Assembly: GCA_040222185.1 (NCBI GenBank)
Contig: JAVKDP010000025.1
Span: 15,785 to 79,784 of the forward strand
Reading direction: 5' to 3'
From: JAVKDP01 sp040222185
GTDB lineage: Bacteria > Bacteroidota > Rhodothermia > Balneolales > Balneolaceae
DNA: 64,000 nucleotides
Shown piece by piece: positions 47,993 through 57,954 of the stretch. The position numbers and the translations under genes are program-made. The stretch's first letter is position 1. Each line of letters opens with the position of its first letter. The notes under the pieces are model-generated. The model did not search any database. It was given only the letters and a program-made list of their open reading frames with translations, and was not told where the DNA came from.

Positions 47993-48547
47993 ATGAACAT
48001 TATTCTCTTTGGCCCTCCCGGCGCAGGTAAAGGAACACAAGCTGCTTTATTGCAGGAAGAGTTTTCTATACCACACCTTTCCACTGGAAATATCTTTCGT
48101 GCAGCAATAAAAAATGAGACTCCGCTTGGTGTTAAAGTTAAATCGATACTAGATGCCGGCGAGCTGGTTTCTGACAAAACTGTTGTTGATCTCGTTGCTG
48201 AAGAATTGGAAGCCGACAAATATTCTAATGGGTGTGTTTTTGATGGCTTTCCAAGAACTGTTGTTCAGGCCCAGGCTTTCGATGAAATCCTTGCGTCCAA
48301 AGGGAAAAAAGTGGATGCTTTTGTTGCTCTTGTTGTTCCTGAAAGTGAGCTGGTTTCCAGGATTCTTTCTCGTGGCCAGGGAAGAACCGATGATACTGAA
48401 GAAGGCGTTAAACACAGGCTAAACGTTTATCAGAATGAAACCGAGCCTGTAATGGCACACTATGAAGAGCTGGGACTTGTACAGGAGATTGATGGTTTAG
48501 GCACAATCGAAGAAATCTTCGGGCGTATAACAGCTGTTCTTTCTTAA
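47993..48547 (+). CDS. adk: Adenylate kinase, short form
   Basis: 184 residues. ATP + AMP to 2 ADP. P-loop GPPGAGKGTQAALLQ (7-21), STGNIFRAAI, DGFPRTVVQAQAFDEIL and a short LID segment (RILSRGQGRTDDTEEGVKHR) without the zinc-binding cysteines, so this is the short-LID class. Preceded by the rplS terminator and therefore probably transcribed on its own. Confidence 0.96.
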   Translation: MNIILFGPPGAGKGTQAALLQEEFSIPHLSTGNIFRAAIKNETPLGVKVKSILDAGELVSDKTVVDLVAEELEADKYSNGCVFDGFPRTVVQAQAFDEILASKGKKVDAFVALVVPESELVSRILSRGQGRTDDTEEGVKHRLNVYQNETEPVMAHYEELGLVQEIDGLGTIEEIFGRITAVLS

Positions 48548-48583
48548 ATAGAGCTCATTTAATCGCTTTTACTGCTCTAAACT

Positions 48584-49162
48584 CTACCCTTCTATCATTT
48601 TGATAATGGTATTAGTCTCTGGTACTGCTCCATTTACAATGGTTGCCTCCAGGGCTGACAGAAGCCCGGAAAGAGTTTTTAATTCTTCGATATACCATGC
48701 TCTAAACTCGTTTTCCTTTCCGGAGCCATATATTAAAAAATAACGGGTCTCTTCTTCAAGGATATTGGCTCTCTTTTCAATCATTGAAATGAGGTTAGAA
48801 CCTCTATCCAGGCTCGCCAGATAGTCTTTCCCGATTGTAGTAAAGTTGTCAGACTCAAATCCGGAACGGACAATCAGCATATTATTAGTAAAATCTATTG
48901 CCCGAACCAGTCGGATCTCAGATGGTGGAGTTGATTCTTGCTCGGATAATAAGCTATCCACTTCAGCTCTTATCGTTACTGCACTCTTTTGGAGATCCTC
49001 AAGGTTTAACAGAAATGTTTTGTAGTAATTTACCTGGTTTCTTCGATCTATTTCCTCTTCCCGAAGTGTTGTGAGATAAAAAGCTCCATACACACCAATG
49101 AACACAATGATCATTTCTAGCAGTAAAAACCTCCATCCCCTGGATTTTGAATGTCTACTCAT
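48584..49162 (-). CDS. Membrane-anchored helical protein, unknown function
   Basis: 192 residues from the ATG at 49162. A start at 49261 would overlap glpF. A basic N-terminus (MSRHSKSRGWRF) precedes one membrane helix (LLLEMIIVFIGVYGAFYL). The rest is predicted helical and charged, with EEEIDRR right after the membrane. The layout resembles DUF6090-like Bacteroidota proteins, but the family is not certain. It is 14 bp downstream of glpF, on the same strand. Confidence 0.7.
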   Translation of the reverse strand: MSRHSKSRGWRFLLLEMIIVFIGVYGAFYLTTLREEEIDRRNQVNYYKTFLLNLEDLQKSAVTIRAEVDSLLSEQESTPPSEIRLVRAIDFTNNMLIVRSGFESDNFTTIGKDYLASLDRGSNLISMIEKRANILEEETRYFLIYGSGKENEFRAWYIEELKTLSGLLSALEATIVNGAVPETNTIIKMIEG

Positions 49163-49176
49163 CTGTATTAGTGGTT

Positions 49177-49887
49177 TTAGAATCCAATCAATATAAACAC
49201 TCCCGCAGCAATTGCACCACCCAGCACAGGGCCTATTACAGGAATCCAGGAATAACCCCATTTACTACTGCCTTTTCCTTTAATCGGAAGAATAGCGTGT
49301 GCGATTCGGGGACCTAAATCCCTTGCCGGATTAATAGCATACCCGGTTGTTCCTCCTAATGATAATCCAATACCAAGTACTAATAACCCAACAGGAAGAG
49401 CGCTTATCGAGCCAAGGCCAACATCAGGAGCTGCAAGGTAAAGAACTCCCAGAACCAGGACGAACGTCCCGAAGACCTCAGAGTAAAAGTTACTTCCCGT
49501 TTTACTTATAGCCGGCCCGGTACTAAACACGCCAAGCTTTGTGCCCTGGTCCTCTGTTGCTTCAAAATGATCTTTATAGTGATACCATACCAGCGAAGCT
49601 CCGATAATTGCTCCTACCATTTGTGCAATGATATAACCTGGAACGAGGATCCATGAAAACTTGCCCGCTGCAGCCAATCCAACTGTTACCGCGGGATTGA
49701 TGTGAGCGCCACTAATTTCTCCTGAAACAAAAACTGCTACAAACACTGCAATGGCCCAACCCCATGCAACTACAATCCAGCCACTTCCGCTTCCGTAAGT
49801 TTTATTTAGCGAAACATTCGCATTTACCCCCAGTCCCAGAACCATTAATAAAAATGTCCCAAGAACTTCGCCCAAATATGCATCCAT
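49177..49887 (-). CDS. glpF: Glycerol uptake facilitator (aquaglyceroporin)
   Basis: 236 residues, six membrane helices. The two MIP signature loops are SGEISGAHINPAVTVGLAA and TGYAINPARDLGPR. The Asp after the second NPAR is typical of GlpF-type glycerol-permeating channels. In an operon-like row with glpK and glpD, so it admits glycerol that GlpK phosphorylates. Confidence 0.95.
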   Translation of the reverse strand: MDAYLGEVLGTFLLMVLGLGVNANVSLNKTYGSGSGWIVVAWGWAIAVFVAVFVSGEISGAHINPAVTVGLAAAGKFSWILVPGYIIAQMVGAIIGASLVWYHYKDHFEATEDQGTKLGVFSTGPAISKTGSNFYSEVFGTFVLVLGVLYLAAPDVGLGSISALPVGLLVLGIGLSLGGTTGYAINPARDLGPRIAHAILPIKGKGSSKWGYSWIPVIGPVLGGAIAAGVFILIGF

Positions 49888-49898
49888 ATTAACTCCGT

Positions 49899-51461
49899 TT
49901 ATTCTAAAATATAGTTTATTGCCATTGCTCTATACTCTTTTACTTCCTGTTGAACCCACTCTTCATCATATCCAAACTCTGAGGCTATCAATCTCCCTAC
50001 CTCTGGAGCGATTTCAAGGGAAGCTTTAGCATCCAATAGCAGAGCCCTGGTTCTTCTGGATAAAATATCTTCTATTGTAATTGCCAGTTCATTCCTGACT
50101 GCCCAAATAACTTCCCCCTTCAAATAAGGAAGATTTGGATGCAAACGCTCACTCCATTCTTCGTTTTCCTCGAGTAGTTTTTTCAAGGCTACAATATCAG
50201 AGCCATATACATATAAATGCTCCGTGTCATCCGTGTTTTTAAGCCAACCGTGGATACGAAGCTCTTTTGTCTGGCATGGTTCCGATTCCAACCCGGCAAC
50301 AAGGGCCGCCTGGTCTATCGTATCTTCCGCCATCTTCCTGTACGTCGTCCACTTACCGCCAGCAAGAGTTACCAGCCCTGATTCCGAAACCTGAAGGTGA
50401 TGACTTCTTGAAATTTCAGAGGTAGACTTCGCATCCTGGGGGCGAACCAATGGCCTTAAACCTGCAAAAACACTCTTCACATCCGCCCTGGTGGGGTCTT
50501 TAGTAAGATATTGCTTGGCATGGCGGAGTATAAATTCTATTTCTTCCTCTAGTGCTACCGGCTCCAAACTCGGCTTTTCAATTGGTGTGTCTGTTGTTCC
50601 AACAAGTGCTTTACCGTGCCAGGGTACTGCAAAAAGAACTCTTCCATCGTCGGTATGAGGAACCATAATAGCTGCATCACCGGGCAGGAACTCTTTATCC
50701 AATACCAGGTGAACTCCCTGCGCACATTGAATTATCGGTTTGTTATAAGGATTATCCATTTCCAGAATCGAATCAGTAAATATTCCGGTAGCATTGATTA
50801 CAACACGGGCATTTATTTCAAAAGACTCGCCATCAACCATATCCAGGGCTTTAACCCCATCTACCAGGCCACCTTTTGTGTTTAGCAGGCCTGTAACTTT
50901 CATATAGTTAATAGGAGTAGCGCCCTCTTCAGCTGCTGTCTGGGCAAGATTAATTGCAAGACGCGAGTCGTCAAACTGCCCGTCATAATACAACACGCCA
51001 CCTCTTAAACCTTCGGGCTCCAGCGTTGGTATTTTCTGGAGTGTTTCTTCTTTGGAAAGTATTTTTGATTTCTTGATCCCCAACTTCCCGGCCAGGGCAT
51101 CATACACTTTCATCCCTACTCCATAAAACGGCCCATTCCACCATTCGTAACTTGGAACAATAAAGGACTGGTGATTAACCAGGTGTGGTGCATTTTGAAT
51201 CATAAGCCCGCGTTCATGAAGGGCTTCAATTACTAACGAAACATCTCCTTGTTGAAGGTATCGAACTCCACCATGAACCAACTTCGTGCTTCTGCTTGAG
51301 GTTCCTTTCGAAAAGTCATGCATCTCGAGAAGTAGTGTTTTATAACCTCTTGATGCTGCGTCCACTGCGCACCCAAGCCCAGATGCTCCTCCGCCAATAA
51401 TGAGCACATCCCAATAGTCATTGTGGTCCTTGATCTGTTGTATAAAATCTGCTCTGTTCAT
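49899..51461 (-). CDS. glpD: Aerobic glycerol-3-phosphate dehydrogenase
   Basis: 520 residues. FAD enzyme of the inner membrane surface, oxidising G3P to DHAP and reducing quinone. FAD-binding VLIIGGGASGLGCAVDAASR (20-39), TSSRSTKLVHGGVRYLQQGD, FAVPWHGKALVGTTDTP and the C-terminal DAO_C domain (AVRNELAITIEDILSRRTRALLLD). Starts 1 bp after the DUF559 gene stop, 11 bp before glpF. Confidence 0.96.
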   Translation of the reverse strand: MNRADFIQQIKDHNDYWDVLIIGGGASGLGCAVDAASRGYKTLLLEMHDFSKGTSSRSTKLVHGGVRYLQQGDVSLVIEALHERGLMIQNAPHLVNHQSFIVPSYEWWNGPFYGVGMKVYDALAGKLGIKKSKILSKEETLQKIPTLEPEGLRGGVLYYDGQFDDSRLAINLAQTAAEEGATPINYMKVTGLLNTKGGLVDGVKALDMVDGESFEINARVVINATGIFTDSILEMDNPYNKPIIQCAQGVHLVLDKEFLPGDAAIMVPHTDDGRVLFAVPWHGKALVGTTDTPIEKPSLEPVALEEEIEFILRHAKQYLTKDPTRADVKSVFAGLRPLVRPQDAKSTSEISRSHHLQVSESGLVTLAGGKWTTYRKMAEDTIDQAALVAGLESEPCQTKELRIHGWLKNTDDTEHLYVYGSDIVALKKLLEENEEWSERLHPNLPYLKGEVIWAVRNELAITIEDILSRRTRALLLDAKASLEIAPEVGRLIASEFGYDEEWVQQEVKEYRAMAINYILE

Positions 51462-51462
51462 T

Positions 51463-51837
51463 TTAAAATCCTTTCTCTTTGAGTTCTTTTATTCTCCCTT
51501 TTAGCTTCAGTTTCACTCTTTTTATATCATTTAAAACTTCATCATTTGTTATTCTAACTATATGAATACCATTTTCTTTTAGAAAAGCATCCTTATTTCT
51601 ATCCTTTTCTTTCACTTCTCTCTTTAGATGGATTTTGCCATCAACTTCAACAGCAAGATTCACACTCGGTATAAAAAAGTCTATAATATATGGGCCGACA
51701 CCATATTGTCGCCTAACGCGAACCCCTTCAATCTTTTTACCTCTAACCTCTTCCCAGAGTAATGCTTCTGCTCTGGTCATATCTTTTCTAAGCTTTCTTC
51801 GACGGCCAATTGTATATCTTGGGTTCTTAATACTCAT
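51463..51837 (-). CDS. DUF559 (Vsr-like) endonuclease-domain protein
   Basis: 124 residues from the ATG at 51837. An in-frame ATG at 51858 would begin within the palindromic repeat. RKLRKDMTRAEALLWEEVRG, VRRQYGVGPYIIDFFIPSVN, LAVEVDGKIH and the ending RITNDEVLNDIKRVKLKLKG are the DUF559 pattern. The IIDFF...EVDG with Asp and Glu and nearby Lys/Arg is a PD-(D/E)xK-type active site, similar to Vsr mismatch endonuclease. It interrupts glpK-glpD in their order, 1 bp before glpD. Function unknown. Presence next to REP-like palindromes suggests an element-associated nuclease. Confidence 0.87.
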   Translation of the reverse strand: MSIKNPRYTIGRRRKLRKDMTRAEALLWEEVRGKKIEGVRVRRQYGVGPYIIDFFIPSVNLAVEVDGKIHLKREVKEKDRNKDAFLKENGIHIVRITNDEVLNDIKRVKLKLKGRIKELKEKGF

Positions 51838-51845
51838 AGTATTTC

Positions 51846-51881
51846 TGACCTCCCCCAACCCCCTCCTAATAAAGGAGGGGG
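51846..51881 (+). repeat. REP-like palindrome, left copy
   Basis: Starts TGACCTCC and contains a perfect 9 bp stem (CCCCCTCCT / AGGAGGGGG, loop AATAA). Together with the right copy it forms an inverted pair upstream of the DUF559 gene. Confidence 0.82.
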
Positions 51882-51940
51882 CGGTAGTACATTCAATAAA
51901 CTCATCACTTTTTTCATACCTATATATTCCATCAAAAAGT

Positions 51941-51975
51941 CCTCCTCCTTATTAAGGAGGAGACAGAGGAGGTCA
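51941..51975 (-). repeat. REP-like palindrome, right copy (inverted)
   Basis: Read on the minus strand it starts TGACCTCC and contains a 9 bp stem (CTCCTCCTT / AAGGAGGAG, loop ATT on the plus strand). It is the same repeat family as the left copy, in opposite orientation, 59 bp away. The remaining 87 bp up to the glpK stop shows no gene. Confidence 0.82.
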
Positions 51976-52061
51976 AGCTAACTTTTACTCTATTCATTTT
52001 CTTGTACTTAATTATCTTCCCATCATTCCAAGCCTTATCCCGGACTAACAAAAAATGGATA

Positions 52062-53555
52062 TTACTCAACCCACCCTTTGCTTTTTTCTACAGCCTTGTT
52101 CCACTTATACAAAAGCTCTTTAGCACGGGCTTCTCCCATTTTTGGTTCAAACCTCTTGTCTTCCTTCCATTGTTTTTGGGTTTCATCAGTATTTTCCCAG
52201 AATCCAACAGCTAGGCCAGCCAGGTATGCTGCTCCCAGTGCCGTGGTTTCTAAAATCTTTGGGCGTACAAGTGGAATCTGAAGAATATCTGATTGAAACT
52301 GCATTAAAGTATCGTTTACCGTTGCTCCACCATCAACACGAAGCTCTTTGATTTCTATACCTGAATCGGCTTCCATAGCTGAAATTACATCCTTCACCTG
52401 GTATGCTATTCCTTCTAGTGCGGCTCGAGCAATATGCCCGGCTGTGCTTCCACGGGTTAATCCGAAAATGGAACCTCTGGCCCGTTGATCCCAGTGTGGA
52501 GCTCCAAGGCCCGCAAAAGCCGGAACCAAATATACTCCCCCATTATCTTTTTCTGACAACGCCAGTTTTTCTATTTCTGAAGAGGATTTTATAATTCCCA
52601 AACCATCGCGAAGCCACTGAACCACTGCGCCGGCTATAAAAATTGACCCTTCCAGTGCGTAAGTAATCTTGTCCTGGTATCCATAACCAATTGTAGTAAG
52701 CAGGTTATTGCTTGATGAAACGGGCTCCTCACCTGTATTGAACATGATAAAAGACCCTGTTCCATAAGTGTTCTTTAGCATTCCGGGCTGTAGGCACATT
52801 TGCCCGAACATAGCAGCCTGTTGATCTCCAGCTATTCCTGCGATAGGAACTTCGTGCGCGAAAATGGTGGACTTTGTATGCCCATATACTTCACTTGAAG
52901 ATTTCACCTCCGGCAACATGCTTTGAGGAATACCCATTAATTCAAGTAGCTCCTCATCCCATTTCCCTTCACGAATATTATACAGCATGGTTCTACTCGC
53001 ATTGGTTACGTCAGTAACATGAGTTTCACCTTTAGTAAAGTTCCAGACCAGCCACGAGTCAATAGTACCAAAAGCCAGCTTTCCCTCATTTGCCTTTTCC
53101 CTGGCTCCGTCAACGTTTTCCAAGATCCATCTTACTTTTGTGCCAGAGAAATAGCTATCAATTATGAGCCCGGTTTTATCCTTAACTTTTTCAATCCAGC
53201 CTTCTGCTTTAAGTTGATCACAATAATCGGACGTTCGGCGATCCTGCCATACAATTGCTTTATACACCGGCTTTCCTGTTTCTCTATCCCAGACTACCGT
53301 AGTTTCTCTTTGGTTTGTTATTCCGATCGCCGCAATATTTTTACCATTTGCTGCGCACTCTGTGATAGCTTCTGCTACCACTCCGGCCTGTGTTTTCCAG
53401 ATTTCCATTGCATCGTGCTCAACCCATCCATCATTTGGGAAATGCTGCTTAAATTCCTTCTGAGCTACAGACTGAATCTCTCCGGAATGGTCAAAAACAA
53501 TGGCCCTGGAGCTGGTTGTTCCCTGGTCAATTGCTAAAACATATCTCTTTTCCAC
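52062..53555 (-). CDS. glpK: Glycerol kinase
   Basis: 497 residues. ATP-dependent phosphorylation of glycerol. FGGY motifs: [87 protein letters not shown] and [18 protein letters not shown]. First gene on the minus strand of the glycerol cluster. Confidence 0.97.
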   Translation of the reverse strand: MEKRYVLAIDQGTTSSRAIVFDHSGEIQSVAQKEFKQHFPNDGWVEHDAMEIWKTQAGVVAEAITECAANGKNIAAIGITNQRETTVVWDRETGKPVYKAIVWQDRRTSDYCDQLKAEGWIEKVKDKTGLIIDSYFSGTKVRWILENVDGAREKANEGKLAFGTIDSWLVWNFTKGETHVTDVTNASRTMLYNIREGKWDEELLELMGIPQSMLPEVKSSSEVYGHTKSTIFAHEVPIAGIAGDQQAAMFGQMCLQPGMLKNTYGTGSFIMFNTGEEPVSSSNNLLTTIGYGYQDKITYALEGSIFIAGAVVQWLRDGLGIIKSSSEIEKLALSEKDNGGVYLVPAFAGLGAPHWDQRARGSIFGLTRGSTAGHIARAALEGIAYQVKDVISAMEADSGIEIKELRVDGGATVNDTLMQFQSDILQIPLVRPKILETTALGAAYLAGLAVGFWENTDETQKQWKEDKRFEPKMGEARAKELLYKWNKAVEKSKGWVE

Positions 53556-53696
53556 TTTTCAACTCCTTGTGCTTTATTCTTCATTAATATGAATTAAAAA
53601 GTTGTGAATTGGAAGAGCTTATAAAGTAGAATAGGTTTTTAAAAGCCCATCAATTAATTTCGATCACTTTCTTGGAACTGAAATGAATTTCACACC

Positions 53697-55595
53697 ATGC
53701 TAAAACGTTTTTCTCTCTCAGCTTTTTTACTCATGACATCTCTATCTCTTTTTGGACAGGAACTTAGATTACCCATCATTTTTAACGATCACATGGTTCT
53801 TCAAAGAGATACGGAGATTCGATTTTGGGGATGGGGAAATCCTGGTGAAAAAGTTGAGATTGTTGCTGGCGAATCAACTGTAGATGGGGTTGTAAATAAT
53901 GACGGCTCATGGGAGGTGTTTCTTCCAAAACAAACGACTGGCGGACCCCATACGATTTCTGTTATATCCGAAAAAACGATCTCTTTTGAAGATGTCTACT
54001 TTGGGGATGTTTGGGTTGCAGGAGGGCAATCAAATATGGAATGGAAACTTAATTGGGTAGTTGAAAACTGGGAAGAAGAAGTAAAAAATAGCCATAACCC
54101 TGAAATACGGTTTTTTGAAGTTCCTAATACTACCTCATATAAACCAGAAACAAGGATTCCCGGTGGGGAGTGGAAAATCGCTAACCCGGAAAATTCTCCG
54201 GAATTCTCTGCAGTGGCCTGGTATTTTGCAAAACTGAATCATGCTGAAAAAGGAGTTCCCGTAGGTATTATTGACAGCAATTGGGGAGGGACCCCAGCCG
54301 AAGCCTGGACTCCTGCAGAAAGGTTGCTTTCTACTCCGGGTTACGAAAAGGCGGCCTCAGACATTTTGTCTTCTGACAGAAACTGGGAAGAAGAGTTTAT
54401 TAATAACGACAGGCTCAACGAACTAAAGTACCAGAGAGTTAATGACGAATCTGATTTTTACTCCTACAATGCGCACTTATTCGAAACAGATGATTCAGAA
54501 TGGAAAGAAATCGATATCCCAAATTCCAATCCGCTAACAGATTTCGTCTGGCTCCGAAAAACCTTTGAACTTGAAAATACTTCTGATGCCAAATTATCAT
54601 TCGGTAACCCTGGAAAGTTTACGGTCGCATTTATAAATGGAAACCCCGTTTATCGCAAGATTTGGTCCGATGACCCAAAGATTATCGAAATAGATAAAAC
54701 CCTGTTGAGAAAAGGAAAAAATGTGCTCACCGTTCGTACAGTTGAAGACTGGGATAACCGAACCTTTTTTGGAGCTAAAAATGAACTCTGGATAGACACC
54801 GGGAACAATAAAATTTCACTGGAAGGTAAATGGAAGTTCTCTAATACCATTGAACCCCCAATGCCAAAAGCTCAAAATTATAGCTGGATGCCAAGCTTCC
54901 TGTACAATACCATGATTCATCCCGTTGCTGGTTATTCCATAAAAGGAGCAATTTGGTACCAGGGCGAAAGTAATGCCGGTGCACACCAGTACTATAATGT
55001 ACTCTTCGAATCAATGATTGAAGAGTGGAGAAAGAGCTGGAACCAGGGGAACTTCCCCTTCCTATTTGTGCAGCTCGCAAACTTTATGCAAAAGAACAAC
55101 CAACCAACCGACACCGACTGGGCAAGGTTGAGAGAGTCTCAAACACAAACTCTTCGTCTTGAAAATACAGGCATGGCAACCATTATTGATATTGGAGATG
55201 CAGATGATATCCATCCCCGAAATAAGCACGATGTTGGCTATCGCTTATGGCAGGCTGCAAAGAAGGTTGCTTATGGAGATGATGTTATCTATTCCGGACC
55301 TACATATAGAAGCCATCAGGTAAACGGAAGTACTATTGAACTCGAGTTTGACCAGATCGGTGAAGGATTGATTACGAAAGACTCCGAAAAAGTTCTCGGC
55401 TTCACAATCGCCGGGGATGATCAAAAATTCTATTGGGCCACAGCAGTTATTGAAGGAGATAGAGTTATTGTTTCCTCTGATAAAGTAACCAGCCCTGTCG
55501 CTGTTCGATATGCCTGGGCTGATAACCCCGATGTCTCATTATATAATAAAGAAGGGTTACCAACAGTGCCCTTCAGAACTGATAATTGGGATTAA
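53697..55595 (+). CDS. Sialate O-acetylesterase-like SGNH hydrolase, secreted
   Basis: 632 residues. Signal peptide about 1-20 (LSLFGQ). N-terminal beta region (ELRLPIIFNDHMVLQRDTEI), the block around GGQSNMEWKL with nucleophile Ser112, an embedded galactose-binding-like insertion (about 235-380), IKGAIWYQGESNAG and the Asp503/His506 pair of DIGDADDIHPRNKHDV. This is the SASA family, which removes 9-O-acetyl groups from sialic acids or acetyl groups from other glycans. The start matches the usual family beginning. Convergent stop overlap (4 bp) with the patatin gene. Confidence 0.92.
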   Translation: MLKRFSLSAFLLMTSLSLFGQELRLPIIFNDHMVLQRDTEIRFWGWGNPGEKVEIVAGESTVDGVVNNDGSWEVFLPKQTTGGPHTISVISEKTISFEDVYFGDVWVAGGQSNMEWKLNWVVENWEEEVKNSHNPEIRFFEVPNTTSYKPETRIPGGEWKIANPENSPEFSAVAWYFAKLNHAEKGVPVGIIDSNWGGTPAEAWTPAERLLSTPGYEKAASDILSSDRNWEEEFINNDRLNELKYQRVNDESDFYSYNAHLFETDDSEWKEIDIPNSNPLTDFVWLRKTFELENTSDAKLSFGNPGKFTVAFINGNPVYRKIWSDDPKIIEIDKTLLRKGKNVLTVRTVEDWDNRTFFGAKNELWIDTGNNKISLEGKWKFSNTIEPPMPKAQNYSWMPSFLYNTMIHPVAGYSIKGAIWYQGESNAGAHQYYNVLFESMIEEWRKSWNQGNFPFLFVQLANFMQKNNQPTDTDWARLRESQTQTLRLENTGMATIIDIGDADDIHPRNKHDVGYRLWQAAKKVAYGDDVIYSGPTYRSHQVNGSTIELEFDQIGEGLITKDSEKVLGFTIAGDDQKFYWATAVIEGDRVIVSSDKVTSPVAVRYAWADNPDVSLYNKEGLPTVPFRTDNWD

Positions 55596-56440
55596 TTGAA
55601 AGCCTTATCAAATGCTTTCTTTCCTATTTGATAAATCTGCTCCGCTTTATCAAAATCAAAGGTTTGTGCAGTGTTTCTTGGAATCTGGACAACAACATCA
55701 GGCTTATACATTTCAAGCATCAGAGATGTAACCCGGTCCTGGGTTAAACTGAATGTATTTTCCATGAGTCCAATTAAAGAATAAGCTTCTTCTTTCTTTT
55801 TTTCCGGCTCTAAAAACTTTTCGGGCACCAATTTTTCGTACCATTTTGGTTCCTCTTTGTTCTCTTTTCGCTTTATCTGAAGGCCAGGGTTTGATTTAGC
55901 ATTCAAATCAACAGCTACAACAATAGATCCCTGCTCTTTTTCTACAAGATTTACCGGCAAAGGATTTGTAACCCCGCCATCAACAAGCACCCTATCCTCC
56001 TGAACCACAGGAAGGAAAAAGCCAGGTATAGCAACAGAAGCTCTTAATGCTTTGTATAAATCCCCAGAGCTGTAGCAAACCTCTTCATTATTTTTCATAT
56101 CTGTTGCCACAGCTGTAAATGGAATGTCAAAGTTTTCAATCCTGAGATCACCCATCATTTCTTTATGCTTTTTAAATATTTTCTCTCCTTTTACAAAACC
56201 CTGGTTGGTAAAAGTAAAATCAAGAAGATCAAAAACATCTCTGCTGGTAAGTTTAAAAAGCCATTCTTTATACTCGGGAAGTTGACCCGCGGCATAAATA
56301 CCACCTATAACCGACCCCATTGAGCAGCCTATCACCTCGATAATATCATATCCTTCCTTTTCGAGTTCTTCGATAACTGCAATATGAGCAATCCCTCTTG
56401 CTCCTCCGCTACCCAATACCAGGTGCACCTTCGGTTTCAT
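55592..56440 (-). CDS. Patatin-like phospholipase (RssA-type)
   Basis: 282 residues. Oxyanion-hole GSGGARG (10-16), lipase box GCSMG (Ser40) and catalytic Asp in LVDGGVTNPLPV, the patatin dyad. Probable lipid acyl hydrolase on the cytoplasmic side. No signal peptide is seen. Separated by 13 bp from the upstream YiiX-like gene. Confidence 0.92.
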   Translation of the reverse strand: MKPKVHLVLGSGGARGIAHIAVIEELEKEGYDIIEVIGCSMGSVIGGIYAAGQLPEYKEWLFKLTSRDVFDLLDFTFTNQGFVKGEKIFKKHKEMMGDLRIENFDIPFTAVATDMKNNEEVCYSSGDLYKALRASVAIPGFFLPVVQEDRVLVDGGVTNPLPVNLVEKEQGSIVVAVDLNAKSNPGLQIKRKENKEEPKWYEKLVPEKFLEPEKKKEEAYSLIGLMENTFSLTQDRVTSLMLEMYKPDVVVQIPRNTAQTFDFDKAEQIYQIGKKAFDKAFN

Positions 56441-56453
56441 TTTCTTATTTCTA

Positions 56454-57929
56454 TTAATTACGATTTGCTACGCAATCAGCACTTTCTCTCGCTAATTTCA
56501 CTAATTCCCAATAAGGAGGTGTATATCCTTCATTATCCTCAAAAAGCTTCGCCTTCTCAAGGGTTTTTTCCTTCAAAAACTCGTGCCTTCCGATAAATGC
56601 ATCACTTTTTAATGCCTGGGTCGCACTCATCCCTTCCGGTACGGGCCCTTCACTTCCCATTTTATTTTTTATGACACTATAACCTTTGAGCGTTCTTACT
56701 ACTGGAAGCAAAAATGCATTGTATTCTATTTCTTCACCCTTATCCGCACATTCAAGCATAGCATCAATCACTGCATTATATAAATGGTCATCAAACAAAG
56801 CTTCTGAGTTTCTCCATTCTGCTACCACAGATAATTGAGGATCATATTCTAGATCAGAAGGCATTTGAGTCACAAAGTTTTCTACACCAAATGTATTTAA
56901 GAGGGTAACCACTCCATATGAAGAAATTGTGGATTCTGACTGCCAAAGCTGGATTCCGTTATTTTTATAAGTGTATGAACCTACTTCAGAACAGAACATA
57001 GCTTCAGGGTCAAAGAAATTCATTTTAAAGTCATATGGAATATGCCGCTGTTGGACTTCTTCATATATCTCTTTTGCAGCAATATGGGGAAGCATTGGGT
57101 TTTCTAAGATCTGTGGTAGGTCTGCTCTAGGTCTCAACACCATAAAACGAAGCTTTCTGTCTTTGATATATTCTTCCAGTGTTGCAATAGCTACTCCTCT
57201 CTCAATATGAGCTTCAACGAGGTATGGTATATTTGTTCCTTCTTCCACATAGATTAACGCTACATGAGAGAAGTTTCCCGGAAAGTCATTTCCTCTTGAA
57301 ATTAATGCCGAAACAGCTGCGCCACCTCTCGACACCAATAAATCTCCACTATGTACTTTAATCCCTAAAATGGTGGTTGACGGTGTAGCTGATACCTCTT
57401 CTTTAACATATAAAACCGGATCTATTTCCTGGTCTGATTGTAACAGTACCTCTTCTACAGTTGCCCGCATTCCATACAACACTTTGTATAGGTAATTCCT
57501 TGTAGACAAATCCTCTATATCCCAATTCACAGATTGGTCTTTAATCATTCTGCGGGCTCTGTTATAAATATCTGTTAGCTTTTTCTCCTGGTTGTTTTGA
57601 ACAGCAATTAATGGAGCAATTTCGAAGAAGTTATCTAGCAAACCTCCAAGTCTGGGGTCATTAGCTTGAAACTCTGATTCACTTAATGAATTAAGTAATG
57701 CTTCTATTAATTGCTCCTTCTCTTCAACTTGTTGGGCTATAATAGCAGGATCTTCTGTATTGGCCCGGGTAAACAGATTTTCAAGCTCATCCCATCTTTC
57801 ATCCTGGTTCCAAACAAACGGGTATGAATTACCTTCACTTTCGATATTGATAGAACTGGTATCCGGAATTAACAGGATTCCATAAGTGAATACAATGAGT
57901 AACAGAATGCTGAGAAGTACTTTTTTCAT
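56454..57929 (-). CDS. YiiX/YebB-like permuted NlpC/P60 cysteine hydrolase
   Basis: 491 residues. One N-terminal membrane helix or signal (LLSILLLIVFTYGILLI). A helical region of about 170 residues precedes the catalytic domain, which begins KVHSGDLLVSRGG. Catalytic His222 lies in NFSHVALIYV and Cys313 in AMFCSEVGSY, in the His-before-Cys order of circularly permuted papain-like enzymes (YiiX/LRAT branch). These proteins act on peptidoglycan-like or lipid amide bonds. The substrate is unknown. Probably periplasmic. Confidence 0.85.
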   Translation of the reverse strand: MKKVLLSILLLIVFTYGILLIPDTSSINIESEGNSYPFVWNQDERWDELENLFTRANTEDPAIIAQQVEEKEQLIEALLNSLSESEFQANDPRLGGLLDNFFEIAPLIAVQNNQEKKLTDIYNRARRMIKDQSVNWDIEDLSTRNYLYKVLYGMRATVEEVLLQSDQEIDPVLYVKEEVSATPSTTILGIKVHSGDLLVSRGGAAVSALISRGNDFPGNFSHVALIYVEEGTNIPYLVEAHIERGVAIATLEEYIKDRKLRFMVLRPRADLPQILENPMLPHIAAKEIYEEVQQRHIPYDFKMNFFDPEAMFCSEVGSYTYKNNGIQLWQSESTISSYGVVTLLNTFGVENFVTQMPSDLEYDPQLSVVAEWRNSEALFDDHLYNAVIDAMLECADKGEEIEYNAFLLPVVRTLKGYSVIKNKMGSEGPVPEGMSATQALKSDAFIGRHEFLKEKTLEKAKLFEDNEGYTPPYWELVKLARESADCVANRN

Positions 57930-57954
57930 GGATTAAATGTAATCAATGCCTCCG

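Noticed and set aside
51635..51955. Plus-strand 106-residue open frame crossing the palindromes
   Set aside because: It is antisense to the DUF559 gene and runs through repeat DNA (the NPLLIKEG string is the translated palindrome). No support as a gene.
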